Shown: positions 7,193 through 16,336, counted from the first letter of the stretch. The stretch: DNA of 64,000 nt from JAOPZW01 sp963806015 (GCA_963806015.1 CAWDWM010000005.1:310001-374000); one strand, 5' to 3'. Numbers and translations are program-made. The notes: a model not told the origin generated them from the sequence alone.

Positions 7193-8671
7193 GTGGCCTC
7201 CCACTCACACACCCGGACGGCAGCGCTGCTCGCCGCGCTCGCGCCGGCGCTGTGCCTGCTCGGCGCAGCGCCCGCCCGCGCGGCGCTGAGGTGGGACGCC
7301 GTGCCGGGCCTCTCGGTCAGCGACCCGGACGCGCAGATGACCGGGGCCGTGACCGCGGCCGAGGCGGCCCAGGGCGGCGTGCGGCTGCGCCTGACCCTGA
7401 CCGGCGACGCCTGCGGCGCCGCGTGGCGGGCGACCCGGTTCACCCTCGACGGCGCGACGCTGCCGGCCCAGGCCGACAGCGCTGCGAGCTGCCGGTTCGT
7501 CTCCGATCCGGTCACCGAGGGCCGGCACCGGCTGACGGCGGGCGGCGACGCTCCGCAGGACATCGACGTCGTGCGCTACGTGATCGCCTCGCTCGGCGAC
7601 TCGGTGGCCTCCGGCGAGGGCAATCCCGACCGCCGCGCCGACCTCAGCAAGGCGCAGTGGCAGGATCGGCGCTGCCATCGCTCCCTGCGTTCGGGCGCGG
7701 CCCTGGCGGCGATGGCCGTCGAGCGTTCGTCGGCCAGCTCGTCGGTGGCGCTGCTGGCGCTCGGCTGCTCGGGGGCGACGATGCCGGTCGGCCTCGAAGC
7801 GCCCTACGGAGGGATCGAGCCCGGCCGCGACCACGCCACCGAGGCCCCGCAGCTCGACGTCCTCAACGACCTGGCGGCGCGGCAGGACGTCGACGCGGTC
7901 CTGCTCAGCATCGGCGCCAACGACGTGTCCTTCTCGAGCATCATCGAGTTCTGCGCGCGCTTCACCGACTGCCCGCACCGGCGCTTCGATCCGCGCCGCC
8001 CGCTCCAGGAGGCACCGAGCGCCGCGCCGACGCTCGAGACCGCGACCGCCGGCGCGCTGCGTGGGCTCGCGGCCCGCTACGACCGACTCGACGGCGAGAT
8101 CGCCGGGCAGATCCCGCGCAGGCGGATCATCGTCTCTGAGTACTTCGATCCGACGGTCGGCGCCGGCGGGGCCTTCTGCGCCATCCATCTGGGGCCGGGG
8201 ACGATCGACGCCCGCGAGGCGCAGTGGGCGCACACCCACGTCGTCGACGGGCTGAACGAGGTGATCGCCCGGGCCGCTGGCGCGCACGGCTGGACGCTGG
8301 TCGCCGGCGTCGGCGACGCCTTCGCCGGCCACGGCACCTGCGCCCGGCCCGCGCAGCAGGTCTGGGTCCGCACGCTCGCGCAGTCGTGGTTCTGGCTGGG
8401 CGGGGCGCCGTCCTCGAGGATCGCCGGGACGCTGCATCCCAACCGCTCGGGCCACCGCGCCATCGCGCGGCTCATCGCGCCCAGCCTGTTCGCCGTCCTG
8501 GGCACCACCGTCGTCGACGGCGGCGACGACCCGATCGATGCGGGCGACCATCGGCTGCTCGGCAGCCGTGGCACCGCGCTGCTGTGGATCGTCTGCCTCC
8601 TCGCGCTCGGCGCCGTCGGCGCGGTCACGCTGCGGTCAGGCCGCCGTCGATCACGAGCCCAGACCCGGTGA
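7193..8671 (+). CDS. Secreted SGNH/GDSL hydrolase with C-terminal membrane anchor
   Basis: The 492-aa protein has a signal peptide (HTRTAALLAALAPALCLL, then GAAPARAA) and a beta-rich N-terminal domain to about residue 125. The SGNH esterase domain follows: SLGDSVASGEGNPD (nucleophile Ser), DRRCHRS, LALGCSGATM, LSIGANDVSF (Asn block) and LHPNRSGH (Asp/His block region). A C-terminal transmembrane helix and an RSGRRRSR tail suggest a surface-anchored esterase or lipase. GTG 7193 gives the best signal peptide; a GTG at 7151 would add 14 residues. Its 3' end overlaps the convergent SDR gene by 47 bp. Confidence 0.82.
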   Translation: MASHSHTRTAALLAALAPALCLLGAAPARAALRWDAVPGLSVSDPDAQMTGAVTAAEAAQGGVRLRLTLTGDACGAAWRATRFTLDGATLPAQADSAASCRFVSDPVTEGRHRLTAGGDAPQDIDVVRYVIASLGDSVASGEGNPDRRADLSKAQWQDRRCHRSLRSGAALAAMAVERSSASSSVALLALGCSGATMPVGLEAPYGGIEPGRDHATEAPQLDVLNDLAARQDVDAVLLSIGANDVSFSSIIEFCARFTDCPHRRFDPRRPLQEAPSAAPTLETATAGALRGLAARYDRLDGEIAGQIPRRRIIVSEYFDPTVGAGGAFCAIHLGPGTIDAREAQWAHTHVVDGLNEVIARAAGAHGWTLVAGVGDAFAGHGTCARPAQQVWVRTLAQSWFWLGGAPSSRIAGTLHPNRSGHRAIARLIAPSLFAVLGTTVVDGGDDPIDAGDHRLLGSRGTALLWIVCLLALGAVGAVTLRSGRRRSRAQTR

Positions 8672-9356
8672 CGAAGGCCGCGGCGTCCGACGCGAGGTAG
8701 AGCACGGCCTGCGCGACCTCCTCGGTCGTGCCGAGGCGACCCATCGGCTGGCGCGCGCGCAGGGCGTCGAGCGACTCGCCGGAGTCGTCGACGAGGCGCC
8801 GGACCCAGGGCGAGTCGACCGTTCCGGGGCAGACGGCGTTGACGCGGATGCCCTGGCGGACGTGGTCGATGGCCAGCGCCCGGGTGAAGGCGATGACGGC
8901 GCCCTTCGAGGCGCAGTAGGCGGCGCGATTGGGCAGCCCGACGAGCCCGGCGACCGAGGCGATGTTGACGATCGCCCCGCGCCCGCGCTCGATCATGCCG
9001 GGGATCGCGTGCTTGCAGCACAGGAACGTCCCGCGCACGTTGACCGCGAAGACGTTCTCCCACACCTCCAGCGGCGTGTCGGGCGCGGTGGTCGTCGAGC
9101 CGATCCCCGCGACGTTGGCGAGCACGTCGAGGCCGCCCATCGCCGCGGCGACCGCGTCCTCGTCGCGGACGTCGAGGGTCAGCGCCTGCGTGCGGGGCCC
9201 GAGCTCGCCGGCCAGCGCCTGCACGCGCTCGCCCGCGGCGTCGGCGAGGATGACCTCAGCGCCTTCGGCGTGCAAGCCGCGCGCCACGGCCTCGCCGATC
9301 CCCGAGCCGGCGCCGGTGACCAGCGCGCGGCGCCCCGCGAAGCGATCGTCGGCCAT
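8625..9356 (-). CDS. SDR-family NAD(P)-dependent oxidoreductase
   Basis: This 243-aa classical short-chain dehydrogenase has the TGAGSGIG cofactor motif near residue 15, NVAGIG, an IVNIASVAG catalytic-Ser strand, and YCASK (the YxxxK catalytic pair). The conserved tail VTGSGLVIDGGLTAA is also present. It is last in a three-gene operon (isomerase, Gfo/Idh/MocA, SDR) and its ATG overlaps the stop of the preceding gene (TGATG). It probably oxidises a sugar or polyol intermediate of that pathway; the substrate is inferred only from the neighbours. Confidence 0.9.
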   Translation of the reverse strand: MADDRFAGRRALVTGAGSGIGEAVARGLHAEGAEVILADAAGERVQALAGELGPRTQALTLDVRDEDAVAAAMGGLDVLANVAGIGSTTTAPDTPLEVWENVFAVNVRGTFLCCKHAIPGMIERGRGAIVNIASVAGLVGLPNRAAYCASKGAVIAFTRALAIDHVRQGIRVNAVCPGTVDSPWVRRLVDDSGESLDALRARQPMGRLGTTEEVAQAVLYLASDAAAFVTGSGLVIDGGLTAA

Positions 9357-10510
9357 CAGGTTCGGTACTGCACGCTCTCGCGCGCCCCCGAATCCGCCGA
9401 GCGCACGATCGCGTCGCACACCTCGGCGGCGCGGTAGCCGTCCTCGAGCGTGGCCCCGTGAGGAGCCACGTCGCCGTCGTCGCGGATCGCGGTCAGCAGG
9501 TGATGGAGCTCGTGCACGAAGGTGTGCTCCCAGCCGATGATGTGGCCCGGCGGCCACCAGTGCTCCCAGAACGGGTGGTCGGCCTCGGTGACGAGCACGG
9601 TCCGGAAGCCCTGCGCCGACGCGCCGGGCGAGGTGTCGGCCATATGGACCTGCAGCTCGTTGAGGCGCTCGAGGTCGAAGGCGATCGAGCCCTTGCTGCC
9701 GTTGACCTCCCAGCGAAACGCGTTCTTGCGCCCGGTGGCGAAGCGCGTCGCCTCGATCGTCCCCACCGCGCCGCCCGCGAAGGCGACCGCGGCCTCGATG
9801 GCGTCGTCGACCTCGCGCCCGGGCTGGAACGTCGCCGTCAGCGCGGACACGGTCTCGATCTCGCCGACCAGGTAGCGGGCGAGGTCGATCACGTGCGCCC
9901 CGAGGTCGCCCAGCGCGCCCGAGCCCGCGGCGGCCTTGTCGAAGCGCCAGACCTCCTCGGTGGTCGTGCCCCAGTCCTGCAGGTAGGAGGCGCGGAAGTG
10001 GTGCAGCTCGCCGAGGTCGCCCGCGGCGATGATCTCGCGCGCCAGCCGCACGGCCGGCACGAAGCGGTAGTTGAACGCGCACATGTGCTTGACGCCCGCC
10101 GCCTGGACGCGCTGCCAGGTCTCGTAGCTCTCGGCCGCATCGCGCCCCAGCGGCTTCTCGCAGATCACGTGCTTGCCGGCCTCGGCGGCGGCGATCGTCG
10201 GCTCGGCGTGGAGGTTGTTGGGGCCGGAGTTGTCGAACAGTCCGATGCGCTCGTCGGCGACCAGGGCGCGCCAGTCGGTCACGTGGTCGGCGAAGCCGTA
10301 GCGGCGCGCCGCCTCGGCCACCGCCTCCTCGTTGCGCCCGGCGATCGCCACCAGCTCGGGCATCAGCGGCGGCGGCCAGGTCATGTAGGACAGCGTCCGG
10401 TAGGCGTTGGCGTGGGCCTTGCCCATGAAGGCGTAGCCGAGCATCCCGACCCCAATGGCGGCGACGTCGCCCGCGCCGCGTGCGTCGCCCTGCGTGTGGA
10501 AGGCGCTCAT
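9356..10510 (-). CDS. Gfo/Idh/MocA-family sugar or inositol oxidoreductase
   Basis: The 384-aa protein starts with the NAD-binding fold (IGVGMLGYAFMGKAHANAY), then HVICEKPLG containing the conserved catalytic EKP lysine, AFNYRFVPAVRLAREII, and the C-terminal LGDLGAHVIDLARYL and GTIEATRF blocks. Relatives oxidise myo-inositol, glucose-type sugars or their derivatives. ATG 10510 overlaps the stop of the isomerase gene by 4 bp, and the SDR follows directly. The set resembles inositol- or sugar-acid-catabolic modules. Confidence 0.9.
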   Translation of the reverse strand: MSAFHTQGDARGAGDVAAIGVGMLGYAFMGKAHANAYRTLSYMTWPPPLMPELVAIAGRNEEAVAEAARRYGFADHVTDWRALVADERIGLFDNSGPNNLHAEPTIAAAEAGKHVICEKPLGRDAAESYETWQRVQAAGVKHMCAFNYRFVPAVRLAREIIAAGDLGELHHFRASYLQDWGTTTEEVWRFDKAAAGSGALGDLGAHVIDLARYLVGEIETVSALTATFQPGREVDDAIEAAVAFAGGAVGTIEATRFATGRKNAFRWEVNGSKGSIAFDLERLNELQVHMADTSPGASAQGFRTVLVTEADHPFWEHWWPPGHIIGWEHTFVHELHHLLTAIRDDGDVAPHGATLEDGYRAAEVCDAIVRSADSGARESVQYRT

Positions 10511-11508
10511 TCCGACCCCTGGAAGGCCGCGTCGAAGGCGACCGACGAGGGCGGGAAGTCGGTCTGGCGCAGGAAGCTGACGGCGTCGGCCGCTCCCCAT
10601 TCGCGATCCATGCCCGAGTCCTCCCATTCGACCGACAGCGGGCCGTCGTAGCCGATGCGATTGAGGACGCGGAACAGGGCCTCGAAGTCGACGTCGCCGT
10701 GGCCGGGCGAGACGAACGTCCAGCCGCGCTCGGCCTCGCCGAAGTCGATGTGCGAGCCGAGGATCGAGCGCCGGCCGTCGAGCATGACCTGCGAGTCCTT
10801 GACGTGCACGTGGTAGATGCGGTCGGCGAACTCGCTCGCGAAGGCCGCCGGATCGAGGAACTGCGGGATGAAGTGGCTGGGGTCGAGGTTGATGCCGAAG
10901 CCCTCGCGGCGGTCGATGGCGGCCAGTGCCTTGCGCGTGGTCACGAAGTCGTAGGCGATCTCCGTCGGATGGACCTCCAGCGCGAAGCGCACGCCCTCGG
11001 CGTCGAAGACGTCGATGATCGGCCCCCAGCGCTCGGCGAAGTCCTCGTAGCCGCGCTGCACCTGCGCCCAGTCGTTGGGCGGGAAGGAGTAGAGCTGGTG
11101 CCAGATCGCCGAGCCGGTGAAGCCGGTGACGACCGGCACGCCGAGGGCCGCCGCGGCGCGCGCGGTGTCCTTCATGCGCTCGGCGGCGCGCGTGCGCACG
11201 CCCTCGGGATCGCCGTCGCCCCACACCTCGGGCGGCAGGACGCCCTGGTGGCGCGCGTCGATCGGGTCGCAGACGGCCTGGCCGACGAGGTGGTTGCCGA
11301 TCGACCAGCACCCCAGGCCGTGGCGCTCCAGCAACTCGCGCCGCCCGGCCGCGTACTCGGGCTCGGCCAGCGCCCGGTCGACCTCGAAGTGGTCGCCCCA
11401 GCACGCCAGCTCGAGGCCGTCGAAGCCGAACGACGCCGCCCGCCCGGCGAGATCGTCCAGCGTGAGGTCGGCCCATTGGCCTGTGAAGAGCGTGATCGGT
11501 CTGGCCAT
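10507..11508 (-). CDS. Sugar phosphate isomerase/epimerase (AP endonuclease family 2 TIM barrel)
   Basis: The 333-aa TIM-barrel protein contains LFTGQWADLTLDDLAGRA, FDGLELACWGDHF, RFALEVHPTEIAYD (metal-binding Glu), GINLDPSHFIPQF, HVHVKDSQ and SVEWEDSGM. These are metal and substrate positions of the xylose-isomerase-like family (IolE/IolI/Hyi types). Two ATGs lie in tandem (11511 and 11508) after GGAGG; 11508 is used because of its better spacing. It heads the operon that runs to 8625, consistent with sugar or inositol interconversion before oxidation. Confidence 0.88.
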   Translation of the reverse strand: MARPITLFTGQWADLTLDDLAGRAASFGFDGLELACWGDHFEVDRALAEPEYAAGRRELLERHGLGCWSIGNHLVGQAVCDPIDARHQGVLPPEVWGDGDPEGVRTRAAERMKDTARAAAALGVPVVTGFTGSAIWHQLYSFPPNDWAQVQRGYEDFAERWGPIIDVFDAEGVRFALEVHPTEIAYDFVTTRKALAAIDRREGFGINLDPSHFIPQFLDPAAFASEFADRIYHVHVKDSQVMLDGRRSILGSHIDFGEAERGWTFVSPGHGDVDFEALFRVLNRIGYDGPLSVEWEDSGMDREWGAADAVSFLRQTDFPPSSVAFDAAFQGSE

Positions 11509-11602
11509 CATTCCTCCGGCGTCGGGGGCTCGCGCCGGGCACTCTAATGTGGGAGACCGCACCCACGCCGGACTCTGCGGGGCATAAGATGGCGCGTTCG
11601 CG

Positions 11603-12151
11603 ATGTCCGCCATCCTCGTCACACCGCACGACCATCGCGCCGAGGCGATCCGCTTCCTGACCGACGCCTACGACGGCGTCACCGTGCGCCCCGGCAAGGG
11701 CCTGCCGCACGCGCGGGCCGTCGCGGCCATCCTGCGCCGGGCCGGGGGCGACGAGCGCGCCCAGCTCGTGGGCCTGCTGCACGACGTGGTGGAGGACACG
11801 CCGGGGACGATCGACGAGCTGCGCGAGCATTTCGGCGAGCCGATCGCGACGATGGTCGGCGCCCTGACCGAGGACGCGACGATCAAGCGCTACGCCCAGC
11901 GCAAGCGCGCGCTGCGCAGCACGATCGCCGCCGCCGGCTCGCCGGTGGTCGACGTGGCCATCGCCGACAAGATCGCCAGCCTGCGCGAAGCCCGGCTCAC
12001 CGGCACCCCACTCAGCGACCGCAAGCTGCGCCACTACCACGCCACACTGCAGCTCGCCCTCGCCGCCGGCCTCGCCACCGGGCTGTGCCGGCAGCTGGAG
12101 GGCATGCTGCGCAGCGTGGCGCCCTCTAGCTCCCTCGCGCGACCGGCTTGA
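11603..12151 (+). CDS. Small HD-domain hydrolase, ppGpp-hydrolase (MESH1/SpoT-like) type
   Basis: The 182-aa protein shows the HD metal centre of SpoT/MESH1-type alarmone hydrolases: GKGLPHARAVAAILRRAG, then GLLHDVVEDT (HD plus the ED pair), and VDVAIADKIASLREAR with the later conserved Asp. There is no synthetase or TGS domain, so it could be a stand-alone (p)ppGpp 3'-pyrophosphohydrolase or another nucleotide phosphohydrolase. ATG 11603 lies 95 bp from the divergent isomerase gene. The 3' end overlaps the convergent CHAD-like gene by 26 bp. Confidence 0.75.
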   Translation: MSAILVTPHDHRAEAIRFLTDAYDGVTVRPGKGLPHARAVAAILRRAGGDERAQLVGLLHDVVEDTPGTIDELREHFGEPIATMVGALTEDATIKRYAQRKRALRSTIAAAGSPVVDVAIADKIASLREARLTGTPLSDRKLRHYHATLQLALAAGLATGLCRQLEGMLRSVAPSSSLARPA

Positions 12152-12539
12152 CCAGCTTGCGCGGCTTGCGCGCGTAGACGCGCCGGCCGCACGTCAGCGC
12201 CCTGCGCTGCAGGACTGCGCGCCGACGACCGACCAGCGCCTCGAGCAGCGTCAGCTCGCCCGGCCCGAGCGTGTCGGCGCGATCGCGGGCGCCGTCGAGC
12301 AGGACGGCCGGATCGTGGTCCTCGCCGACGATGTCGGAGAGGTCGTGCGCGGCGCGGGCGAGCTGCTTCATCGGCTTCGGCGCGGCCAGTCGCAGCACCT
12401 GTGCGGCGTGCCAGAGGTTCTGGGCGCGCGTGCGCAGCTCGTGCCGGTGCTCGGTGTCGGTTTCGGGCGCGCGGCCCGCGCCGCCCGCGGCCACCACGCC
12501 TGTGGCGGCCACGGGGATCGTCTTGCCCGCAGTGGCCAT
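12126..12539 (-). CDS. Half-length CHAD-domain-like protein
   Basis: The 137-aa product matches the C-terminal half of a CHAD domain: HRHELRTRAQNLWHAAQVLR, then KPMKQLARAAHDLSDIVGED with HDPAVLL, and an RRAVLQRRALTCGRRVYARK tail. Full CHAD domains are about 250-280 aa with two such halves and bind polyphosphate through basic surfaces. Here the first half is replaced by a small-residue stretch (GKTIPVAATGVVAAGG). Start ATG 12539 is chosen, with 12554 as an alternative. It may be a minimal CHAD or a decaying remnant. Confidence 0.6.
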   Translation of the reverse strand: MATAGKTIPVAATGVVAAGGAGRAPETDTEHRHELRTRAQNLWHAAQVLRLAAPKPMKQLARAAHDLSDIVGEDHDPAVLLDGARDRADTLGPGELTLLEALVGRRRAVLQRRALTCGRRVYARKPRKLVKPVARGS

Positions 12540-12600
12540 GCCGCCGGGCTGCACACCGGCGCAGGCGGGCCGTCATGAGTTCTGAGGAAATTCGTGGCCC

Positions 12601-13083
12601 TCAGCGGCGGTGCGCGTACTGCAGGTCGAGCTCGTCGGTGCGTCCCGACCAGCGCAGCGTCAGCCGCCAGCAGCCCGGCGCCGGGAGGTTGATCCCCGAC
12701 GGCCCGGGACCACCGGCCACGACGCGCGTCACCGGCCGGCCCACGCGGTGGCGCCCGGTCATCCGCTGGGCGTGGATGCGCAGGTCCGACAGCGGCTTCA
12801 CGGCGCGTCGGGAGACCCACAGGATCTTGTTGCCGCGGTCCTTCAGCGGTGGCGAGCGGAGCGGATAGCCGAAGATGAGCGCCGCGATCTCGTGCGAGCG
12901 CCCGAGCACGTGCGGCAGCCGCGGGCGCGGATCGCTGAACCCTGTCCGCGCCCAGGTCGGCAGCACGCCCTTGGCCACGACCGAGTGACAGGCGGCGGCC
13001 GGCGACGACGACGCGGCCGGCGCGACGGCGACGGCGACGGCGAGGCAGACGGCAGCGGTGAGCGTGGCGACCCGGAGCGGCAT
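12601..13083 (-). CDS. Secreted protein of unknown function
   Basis: The 160-aa protein begins with a signal peptide (MPLRVATLTAAVCLAVAVAV, cleavage near APAASSS). The mature domain contains DRGNKILWVSRRA, RMTGRHRVGRPVTRVVAGG and a C-terminal SGINLPAPGCWRLTLRWSG, with two cysteines likely disulphide-bonded. The end motif PxxGCWxLTLxW recurs in small secreted actinobacterial proteins of unknown role. ATG 13083 has a GGGAGGGG ribosome-binding site 5 nt upstream. No enzymatic motif is visible. Confidence 0.75.
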   Translation of the reverse strand: MPLRVATLTAAVCLAVAVAVAPAASSSPAAACHSVVAKGVLPTWARTGFSDPRPRLPHVLGRSHEIAALIFGYPLRSPPLKDRGNKILWVSRRAVKPLSDLRIHAQRMTGRHRVGRPVTRVVAGGPGPSGINLPAPGCWRLTLRWSGRTDELDLQYAHRR

Positions 13084-13124
13084 TGGCCCCTCCCATACCC
13101 CGCGCGGCGGGCGCCGGTTCCCGC

Positions 13125-13478
13125 TCAGTCCAGATCGCCGGGGCCGTCGACCCATTCCAGCACGGTGTCGACGCCGGTCAGCTGGAAGATGCGCTGGATC
13201 GAGGGCGGCCCGGGCACGCACACCAGTCGCCGGCCGGCTTCCTGCGCGCGCCGTGCGGCGGCCAGCAACCCGCTGACGCCCGAGGAGTCGATGAAGGTCA
13301 GCCCGCGCAGGTCGACGACGGTCGTGGCGCCGAGGCCGGCGCCGGTCGTCAGCGCCGCGCCGAACTCGACCATCGTGTCGATGTCCAGCTCGCCGCTCAC
13401 GGCCACCACGCGCAGGCCCTCGCCAACGCTGACGGTGACCTCGAACTCCGGCCGATCTGGCACAACGCCGTTCACCAT
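13125..13478 (-). CDS. STAS-domain anti-sigma factor antagonist
   Basis: The 117-aa protein is a single STAS domain: RVVAVSGELDIDTM, then VVDLRGLTFIDSSGVSGLLA, where the DSSG serine is the phosphorylatable residue of SpoIIAA/RsbV-type antagonists. Such proteins free a sigma factor by binding a kinase/anti-sigma partner. No kinase or phosphatase partner adjoins; the WhiG-type sigma factor at 49.5 kb is too remote to link. ATG 13478 is used; an in-frame ATG at 13487 is also possible. Confidence 0.88.
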   Translation of the reverse strand: MVNGVVPDRPEFEVTVSVGEGLRVVAVSGELDIDTMVEFGAALTTGAGLGATTVVDLRGLTFIDSSGVSGLLAAARRAQEAGRRLVCVPGPPSIQRIFQLTGVDTVLEWVDGPGDLD

Positions 13479-13538
13479 GCGCGCCATCCTAGAACGGCGG
13501 TGGTGCGTTGGAGGAGCGTCACCTCGCCGATCGTGGGG

Positions 13539-14735
13539 TCAGCGACGAACCGCCACGGGAAAGGGCAGGGCGATCGGGTCGGCGGCCAGGCGGCTGCGCC
13601 CGTCGGCATCGAAGCGGTCCAGGCCGAGCTCCGAGACGTCGGTCACCACGGTCGCGCCGTGCAGGGCGAGATCGACGGCGATGCGGGCGACGGCGGGACC
13701 CCACATCATCCCGTGGCCGGCCGCCGAGGCCAGCGTCAGCCCCTCGATCGGCTCGCCGCCCGCGTCCAGCGCGGGACCGAGGATCGGCAGGTGGTCGGGC
13801 GTGTAGTCGATCGTCGCCGCCCACGCCTTGCGCAGCCCAAGCGCCCGCGTCATGGGCAGCAGCCGGGCCAGGTGCTCGCGCGCCGCGTGCTGGGCGGCCT
13901 CGTCGATCCCCCGCGCCTCGCCGGGCGCTTCGCCAGGATCGCTGACCCCGAAGAGCAGGCCGTCCTCCTCCTGGCGCCAGTAGAGGCCGGCCTCGACGTC
14001 GAAGCCCATCGGCAGCGGCCCGGCCGCGAGCTCGGGCGCCGGGCTGGTCACGAAGACGTGATGGCGCACGCCGCCGACCGGCGGCGCGACGCCCGCCAGC
14101 CCGCCCAGCGCCCCCTGGCCGACCCCGCCGGCCAGGATCACGCGCTCGGCCGCGATCACGCCGTCGGGGGTCTCCACGCCGGTCACGCGCCCGCCCTGGA
14201 CCCGCAGCCGGAACACCGGGGCGCGCTCGCGCAGCCGCACCCCGTGCTCGCGCATCATGACCAGATACGCGGCCACGTTGCGCGGCGGGCTGATGGCGCC
14301 GTCCTGATCGCAGTACGTCGCGCCCAGGATGCTCGCGGGATCGAGCAGGGGCAGCAGCTCGGCCGCCTGCGCGGGCGTCACCCAGCGCGCGTCGAGCCCG
14401 CGCTCGCGCTGCATCGCCAGGCGCAGGTGCGCGGCGCGCACGTCGTCCTCGCTGGTGGCCACGATGAGGTAGCCGAGGGCGCGGAAGTCGCTGTCGATCC
14501 CGTAGCGCTCGTGCTGGGCGAGGTAGAAGCCCACGGTCCAGCGCCCGAGGTCGACGGCGGTCGGGGTGCCGCCCTGCGTGCGGACCATGCCGGCCGCGCG
14601 CGAGCTCGCGCCCGCACCGGCGGTCGCGGCGTCGACGACGACCACGCGCCCGGCGCCGTCCTCGCGCGCGAAGACCGAGGCCCAGCCGCCGACGGTGCCG
14701 GCGCCCACGACGACGAGGTCGGCGCTCTCGCTCAT
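13539..14735 (-). CDS. FAD-dependent oxidoreductase, DAO/sarcosine-oxidase type
   Basis: The 398-aa flavoprotein begins with a Rossmann motif (ADLVVVGAGTVGGWASVFA), followed by GAGASSRAAGMVRTQGG, which resembles the flavin-binding GxSxR-x-G segment of sarcosine and dimethylglycine oxidases. The C-terminal TIDYTPDHLPILGPA and SAAGHGMMWGPAVARI are family hallmarks. It should oxidise a secondary or tertiary amine or amino acid. ATG 14735 overlaps the stop of the upstream flavoprotein by 4 bp, so it is last in the 13.5-19.6 kb operon. Confidence 0.85.
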   Translation of the reverse strand: MSESADLVVVGAGTVGGWASVFAREDGAGRVVVVDAATAGAGASSRAAGMVRTQGGTPTAVDLGRWTVGFYLAQHERYGIDSDFRALGYLIVATSEDDVRAAHLRLAMQRERGLDARWVTPAQAAELLPLLDPASILGATYCDQDGAISPPRNVAAYLVMMREHGVRLRERAPVFRLRVQGGRVTGVETPDGVIAAERVILAGGVGQGALGGLAGVAPPVGGVRHHVFVTSPAPELAAGPLPMGFDVEAGLYWRQEEDGLLFGVSDPGEAPGEARGIDEAAQHAAREHLARLLPMTRALGLRKAWAATIDYTPDHLPILGPALDAGGEPIEGLTLASAAGHGMMWGPAVARIAVDLALHGATVVTDVSELGLDRFDADGRSRLAADPIALPFPVAVRR

Positions 14736-16336
14736 CGGGCCGCCGGCTGGCGCGCATCGGCCAGCACCGCCATGGCGGCGTTGCGGCCGTTGAGGGCGAT
14801 GACGCTGCCACCCGGGTGCGTCGCGGCGCCGCAGAAGTAGAAGCCGGGCACCGGCGTGCGCGGCGCCAGGCGCTGCTCCCACATCTGGTCCGGGGTGACC
14901 TCGCCCTGGAAGATGTTGCCGCCGGTGAGCCCGATGCGGTGCTCGATGTCGGGCGGCCCGAGCACCTCGTAGGCCTCGATGCGCTGCTCGAAGCCCGGCG
15001 CGAAGCGGTCGATGAGGTCGATGAACTGGCGCGCGACCTCCTCGCGGCGGCTGTCCCACGTGCCCTGCGCGAGCTCGTACGGCGCGTATTGCCCGAAGAC
15101 GCTGAGCAGATGGCGTCCGGGCGGCGCGGGCGACGCGTCGTAGCCGGTCTGGATGTAGACCTCGCCGAAGCCCACGGCGGGCTCGCCGCGCTCGCAGGCC
15201 TCGAAGGCGCGCTGGGCGTCCTCGAGGCCGCCGGTGACGTCGATCGTGGCCCGCGCCGGCCAGGTCTCCCCCGGCGCCGCCGTCCAGTCGGGCATGGCGT
15301 TGAGCGCGGCGTTGAACTTGACCACCGGGCTGCGGATCTTCCAGTCCTCCAGGCGCACGCGATAGTCAGCGGGGACGCTCTGGCCCTCGAGCAGGCGCAG
15401 GGCCACCTTGGGATCGGCGTTGCAGAGCACGGTCCGCGCACGGATGCGCGTGCCGTCCTCGAGCACGACGCCCACCTCGGGCTCGATCGCCGCCACCGGC
15501 ACGCCGCACGCGAGCACCGCCCCGGCCTCGCGGGCGGCGTCGGCCAGCGCGAAGCTGACCATGCCCATCCCGCCCTTGACGTAGCCCCAGACGGGCCCCT
15601 GACCCTCGAGGTCGCCCTGGAAGTGCATGAGCTTGATCGAGGCGGTGCCGGCGTCCTTGGGCCCGCCATACGCGGCGATGACGCCCTGGCCGAACAGCGC
15701 GTCCTTCAGGCGCTGGTCGTCCATGTGGTCGTCGAGCACCTCGGCGATCGAGGCGCTGAAGACGACGTCGAGCATCGTCTGCTCGCCGTCGAGGAGCTCC
15801 TCGATCTCGGCCCGCGTCGGGGTGTCCCCCACCCAGGTGTCGCGCGCGCCGGTGCGCAGCTTGCGGCGGATGGCGTCGAAGAGGTGCTCGTAGGCCCAGT
15901 ACCCGGCGATGTCCTTGGGGACCACGCCCAGGTCGCGCAGGTTGCGCTCCGTGCGATCGTCGTCGAGCCACTGGCCGAACGCGGTGCCGTCCTCGAACGG
16001 CACCCACAGGTTGGGATCGGCCACGAAGCATTGAAAGCCGCGACGGCGCAGGTCGAGCTCGGAGATCACGAGCTCGTCGAGCAGGCCGACGACGTAGGCG
16101 CACGGGCTCACGACGAAGCGCTCGTCGGGGAACGGGCGCTCGAGCGTGCAGGCTCCGCCCAGGCGCTCGCGGCGCTCGAGCACCAGCACCGAGCTGCCGG
16201 CGCGCGCGAGGTAGGCCGCCGCGGTCAGGCCGTTGTGGCCGCCGCCGACGACGACCGCGTCCCACTCGCGCGCGGCGAGCTCGGACAGCGGTGCCGGCAG
16301 GCCGACCTCGCCCAGCTGGGCGGCGATCTCGTTCAT
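14732..16336 (-). CDS. PYROXD2/CrtI-like FAD-dependent oxidoreductase (paralogue 1)
   Basis: The 534-aa protein has an FAD Rossmann motif (VVVGGGHNGLTAAAYLARAG), ERRERLGGACTLE, a long insertion domain, and the C-terminal flavin motif FYFCGAATHPGGSVIALNG. This places it with PYROXD2/phytoene-desaturase-like enzymes, not confirmed carotenoid enzymes. It shares these blocks with the second paralogue at 25670-27343, including GGNIFQGEVTPDQMW against GGSIFQGEQGLDQM. It overlaps both neighbours by 4 bp. Substrate unknown; amine or acyl-chain oxidation fits the context. Confidence 0.83.
   Translation of the reverse strand: MNEIAAQLGEVGLPAPLSELAAREWDAVVVGGGHNGLTAAAYLARAGSSVLVLERRERLGGACTLERPFPDERFVVSPCAYVVGLLDELVISELDLRRRGFQCFVADPNLWVPFEDGTAFGQWLDDDRTERNLRDLGVVPKDIAGYWAYEHLFDAIRRKLRTGARDTWVGDTPTRAEIEELLDGEQTMLDVVFSASIAEVLDDHMDDQRLKDALFGQGVIAAYGGPKDAGTASIKLMHFQGDLEGQGPVWGYVKGGMGMVSFALADAAREAGAVLACGVPVAAIEPEVGVVLEDGTRIRARTVLCNADPKVALRLLEGQSVPADYRVRLEDWKIRSPVVKFNAALNAMPDWTAAPGETWPARATIDVTGGLEDAQRAFEACERGEPAVGFGEVYIQTGYDASPAPPGRHLLSVFGQYAPYELAQGTWDSRREEVARQFIDLIDRFAPGFEQRIEAYEVLGPPDIEHRIGLTGGNIFQGEVTPDQMWEQRLAPRTPVPGFYFCGAATHPGGSVIALNGRNAAMAVLADARQPAAR

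Noticed and set aside
8625..8671. 47-bp overlap of the SGNH hydrolase and SDR genes as evidence of mis-annotation
   Set aside because: Both C-termini are normal (transmembrane tail; IDGGLTAA SDR tail), so the convergent overlap looks genuine.
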